Assembly (NCBI RefSeq): GCF_027595165.1
Contig: NZ_CP097291.1
Span: 496,001-560,000 of the forward strand
Reading direction: 5' to 3'
Length of the DNA stretch: 64,000 nucleotides
Origin: Providencia sp. PROV188
GTDB taxonomy: Bacteria > Pseudomonadota > Gammaproteobacteria > Enterobacterales > Enterobacteriaceae
A program made the translations under genes and the position numbers. Under the pieces are notes generated by a model. That model was not told where the DNA came from. It was given only the letters and a program-made list of their open reading frames with translations, and searched no databases. Shown one piece after another: positions 61,903-64,000 of this stretch (positions within the stretch are counted from its first letter, which is position 1; every line of letters begins with the position of its first letter).

Positions 61903-61973
61903 ATCCTAATCACAAATGATATTTTTGCAACATGATAATGTTAGGATTATATCATTATGTGATTTATTTAACA
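61903..61973. promoter_or_regulatory. Operator elements between deoC and deoK
   Basis: ATCCTAA (61903-61909) and TTAGGAT (61941-61947) form an inverted pair; the right copy reads TGTTAGGAT, like half of the E. coli DeoR operator TGTTAGAATTCTAACA. A CRP-like sequence TGTGATTTATTTAACA lies at 61958-61973, but only 11 bp before the deoK ATG, which is odd for activation of deoK. Confidence 0.5.
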
Positions 61974-61984
61974 CGAGGGACATT

Positions 61985-62905
61985 ATGGATATAGCAGTTA
62001 TCGGTTCAAACATGGTCGATTTGATCACTTACATTGATCAAATGCCTAAAGAAGGGGAAACCCTCGAAGCTCCAGCCTTCAAAATCGGTTGTGGCGGTAA
62101 AGGGGCAAACCAAGCTGTTGCCGCAGCAAAATTAAACTCCAAAGTGATTATGCTAACTAAGGTCGGTGACGACATTTTTGCGGATAACACTATTCGTAAT
62201 CTTGAGTCTTACGGCATCAATACGCGTTATGTAGAAAAAGTGCCATGTACCTCAAGCGGTGTTGCGCCAATTTTCGTTAACCAAAATTCGTCTAACAGCA
62301 TTTTGATTGTCAAAGGGGCGAATAAGTTTTTATCCCCTGAAGATATCGACCGCGCTGCGGAAGATCTGAAAAAATGTAAATTGATCGTATTGCAGCTGGA
62401 AGTGCAGCTGGAAACGGTTTACCACGCAATTGCCTTTGGTAATAAGCACAACATCCCTGTATTGCTTAACCCAGCGCCAGCACAACGCGCACTGGATTTA
62501 GATTACGCATGCCGTTGTGATTTCTTTGTACCAAATGAAACCGAGCTAGAAATTCTGACCAATATGCCAGTGGATACCATGGATAACGTGCGTCGTGCGG
62601 CTCAATCCTTGTTAGACAAAGGCCTGAAAAATCTGATTGTCACTTTAGGTGATAAAGGTGCGCTATGGATGACTCGCGACAATGAGCTATTCATTCCCGC
62701 TATTAAAGTGAACGCGATTGATACCAGCGGGGCAGGGGATGCATTCATTGGTTGTTTCTCTCATTACTATGTTCATACCGGAAATATCGAAGAAGCGATG
62801 AAAAAAGCGGTTCTGTTTTCAGCCTTTAGCGTAACGGGAAAAGGCACCCAATCTTCTTACCCAAGCATCGAGCAGTTCAGTGAGTTTGTGCAGTTGAATA
62901 ATTAG
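61985..62905 (+). CDS. deoK: Deoxyribokinase
   Basis: PfkB-family kinase of 306 residues phosphorylating 2-deoxyribose. Start at MDIAVIGSNMVDLITYI with a CGAGGG site. Substrate motif GGKGANQAVAAAKL, and the catalytic GAGD motif in DTSGAGDAFIGCF. Very close in sequence, from memory, to Salmonella DeoK, including IGCGGKGANQ and KGTQSSYPSIEQF. With DeoP it forms the uptake and activation steps feeding DeoC. Ordinary ribokinase is a less likely alternative. Confidence 0.9.
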   Translation: MDIAVIGSNMVDLITYIDQMPKEGETLEAPAFKIGCGGKGANQAVAAAKLNSKVIMLTKVGDDIFADNTIRNLESYGINTRYVEKVPCTSSGVAPIFVNQNSSNSILIVKGANKFLSPEDIDRAAEDLKKCKLIVLQLEVQLETVYHAIAFGNKHNIPVLLNPAPAQRALDLDYACRCDFFVPNETELEILTNMPVDTMDNVRRAAQSLLDKGLKNLIVTLGDKGALWMTRDNELFIPAIKVNAIDTSGAGDAFIGCFSHYYVHTGNIEEAMKKAVLFSAFSVTGKGTQSSYPSIEQFSEFVQLNN

Positions 62906-63065
62906 TACGCATCATCTTTCAAGCACCAGAAGCATTACCTGTACCCACAATATTTGCTCTGAATTTGAATGATGTTGAGCATGGCCGGTTGAAATGAAGG
63001 TTGCCATTAGAGCAAAAAGCCCGTTTAGCCGGTTAAAAATATAATAAAAATTATTAAGGGTTAAT

Positions 63066-64000
63066 ATGAACATCAAAAATATAACTCAGTTACCTGATGG
63101 GTACCTGAATAAGACACCTATATTCCAATTTATCCTACTTTCCTGCTTATTCCCGCTCTGGGGATGTGCAGCAGCACTGAATGATATTTTAATCACACAG
63201 TTTAAAAGCGTTTTCGAACTCAGTAACTTTGCCTCTGCATTAGTGCAAAGTGCGTTCTATGGCGGTTACTTCTTGATTGCCATTCCAGCTTCACTGGTTA
63301 TCAAAAAAACCAGTTATAAATACGCGATTATGATCGGGCTTATTTTGTATATCGCGGGTTGTTCCATGTTCTTCCCTGCGTCTCATATGGCGACTTACAC
63401 CATGTTTTTAGCCGCGATTTTTGCTATCGCGATTGGTTTAAGCTTCCTTGAAACCGCAGCGAATACTTACAGTTCGATGATTGGTCCAAAACAGTACGCG
63501 ACTCTGCGTCTGAACATCAGCCAAACCTTCTACCCAATTGGTGCCGCAGGCGGGATCTTATTAGGTAAATATTTGGTCTTCTCTGAAGGGGAAAGCCTGC
63601 AAAATCAAATGGCAAACATGGATGCGACTCAAATCCATGAATTCCGTTTAGCGATGCTGGAAAACACCCTTGAACCATACCGTTATATGATCATGGTATT
63701 GGTTGTTGTGATGATCCTGTTTTTACTGACTAAATTCCCGAAATGCAAAGTGGCAGAAACGGCGGAACATAAACGTCCTTCTGCACTGGATACCTTAAAA
63801 TATTTAGCTAAAAACAGTCGCTTTAGAAAAGGGATCATTGCCCAGTTCTTATATGTGGGAATGCAAGTTGCCGTTTGGTCGTTCACCATCCGTTTAGCGC
63901 TGGAAATGGGGGATATCAACGAGCGTGATGCCTCTAACTTTATGGTCTACAGCTTTGCCTGTTTCTTTATCGGTAAGTTTATTGCCAACATCTTAATGAC
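63066..64000 (+). CDS. deoP: Deoxyribose permease DeoP (partial, cut by window end)
   Basis: The first 311 residues of an MFS transporter of the fucose permease (FHS) family: TPIFQFILLSCLFPLWGCAA, QSAFYGGYFLIAIPASL, ETAANTYSSMIGP and the start of the second helix bundle. It runs off the window without a stop. Position right after deoK matches the Salmonella deoK-deoP order, so deoxyribose:H+ symport is likely. The 160-bp gap upstream shows no clear terminator. Confidence 0.85.
   Translation, partial: MNIKNITQLPDGYLNKTPIFQFILLSCLFPLWGCAAALNDILITQFKSVFELSNFASALVQSAFYGGYFLIAIPASLVIKKTSYKYAIMIGLILYIAGCSMFFPASHMATYTMFLAAIFAIAIGLSFLETAANTYSSMIGPKQYATLRLNISQTFYPIGAAGGILLGKYLVFSEGESLQNQMANMDATQIHEFRLAMLENTLEPYRYMIMVLVVVMILFLLTKFPKCKVAETAEHKRPSALDTLKYLAKNSRFRKGIIAQFLYVGMQVAVWSFTIRLALEMGDINERDASNFMVYSFACFFIGKFIANILM

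Noticed and set aside
1..64000. CRISPR arrays, insertion sequences, prophage or integrase genes
   Set aside because: No regular spacer-repeat pattern, no transposase or integrase in any frame.

Overview
The window reads as chromosomal DNA of a Morganellaceae enterobacterium, most likely Providencia. The clues are an ArnT, SoxR and RNase BN of enteric type, MrpJ-type fimbrial regulation as in Proteus and Providencia, a Salmonella-like deoK-deoP locus, an intimin/invasin-type inverse autotransporter, and AT-rich intergenic DNA. The species call is inference.

Layout. 0.05-1.7 kb: arnT. 1.8-6.8 kb: a leftward RND efflux operon (adaptor, pump, and a small ORF coupled to the pump stop codon) divergent from soxR. 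Its promoter has a 19-bp spacer filled by a near-consensus SoxR box. 7-14.2 kb: a rightward oxygenase operon (SDR, StyA-like monooxygenase, flavin reductase, isatin-hydrolase-like cyclase, FAD oxidoreductase, outer-membrane channel) and a leftward AraC regulator. 14.9-26 kb: a second catabolic operon (IorA/IorB-like 2-oxoacid oxidoreductase, thioesterase, 2-aminobenzoyl-CoA monooxygenase/reductase-like fusion, gentisate-dioxygenase-like cupin, FAA hydrolase, nitrilase, maleate isomerase, MarR). 26-30.2 kb: a CPA1 antiporter, a small gene behind a leader-peptide attenuator, a zinc-ribbon protein, a methyltransferase and a flavin reductase. 30.9-38.5 kb: chaperone-usher operon 1 led by an MrpJ-like regulator. 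38.5-43.4 kb: an AraC regulator divergent from a DMSO-reductase-type ABC operon. 43.4-49.1 kb: leftward chaperone-usher operon 2. 49.8 kb: a DoxX protein. 50.3-55.5 kb: an RNA-repair locus (rlaP, rtcB, slipin, a tRNA-like structured RNA behind a sigma-54 promoter, divergent rtcR). 55.7-59 kb: invasin-like adhesin. 59.2-64 kb: rbn, then deoR-type repressor and deoC divergent from deoK and a deoP cut by the window end.

The most interesting system is the pair of catabolic operons. Read together they spell a full route from indole to central metabolism: indole to isatin (oxygenase pair plus dehydrogenases), isatin to isatinate (cyclase), oxidative decarboxylation of this 2-oxoacid with CoA to 2-aminobenzoyl-CoA (IorAB-like, which explains the absence of a CoA ligase), ring hydroxylation, thioester hydrolysis to 5-hydroxyanthranilate, gentisate-type ring cleavage to maleamylpyruvate, hydrolysis to pyruvate and maleamate, deamidation by the nitrilase, and isomerisation of maleate to fumarate. 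Each gene fills one step. The family assignments are read from the proteins; the pathway is inference. The second highlight is the RNA-repair locus with a perfect T-arm-like hairpin in the operon leader.
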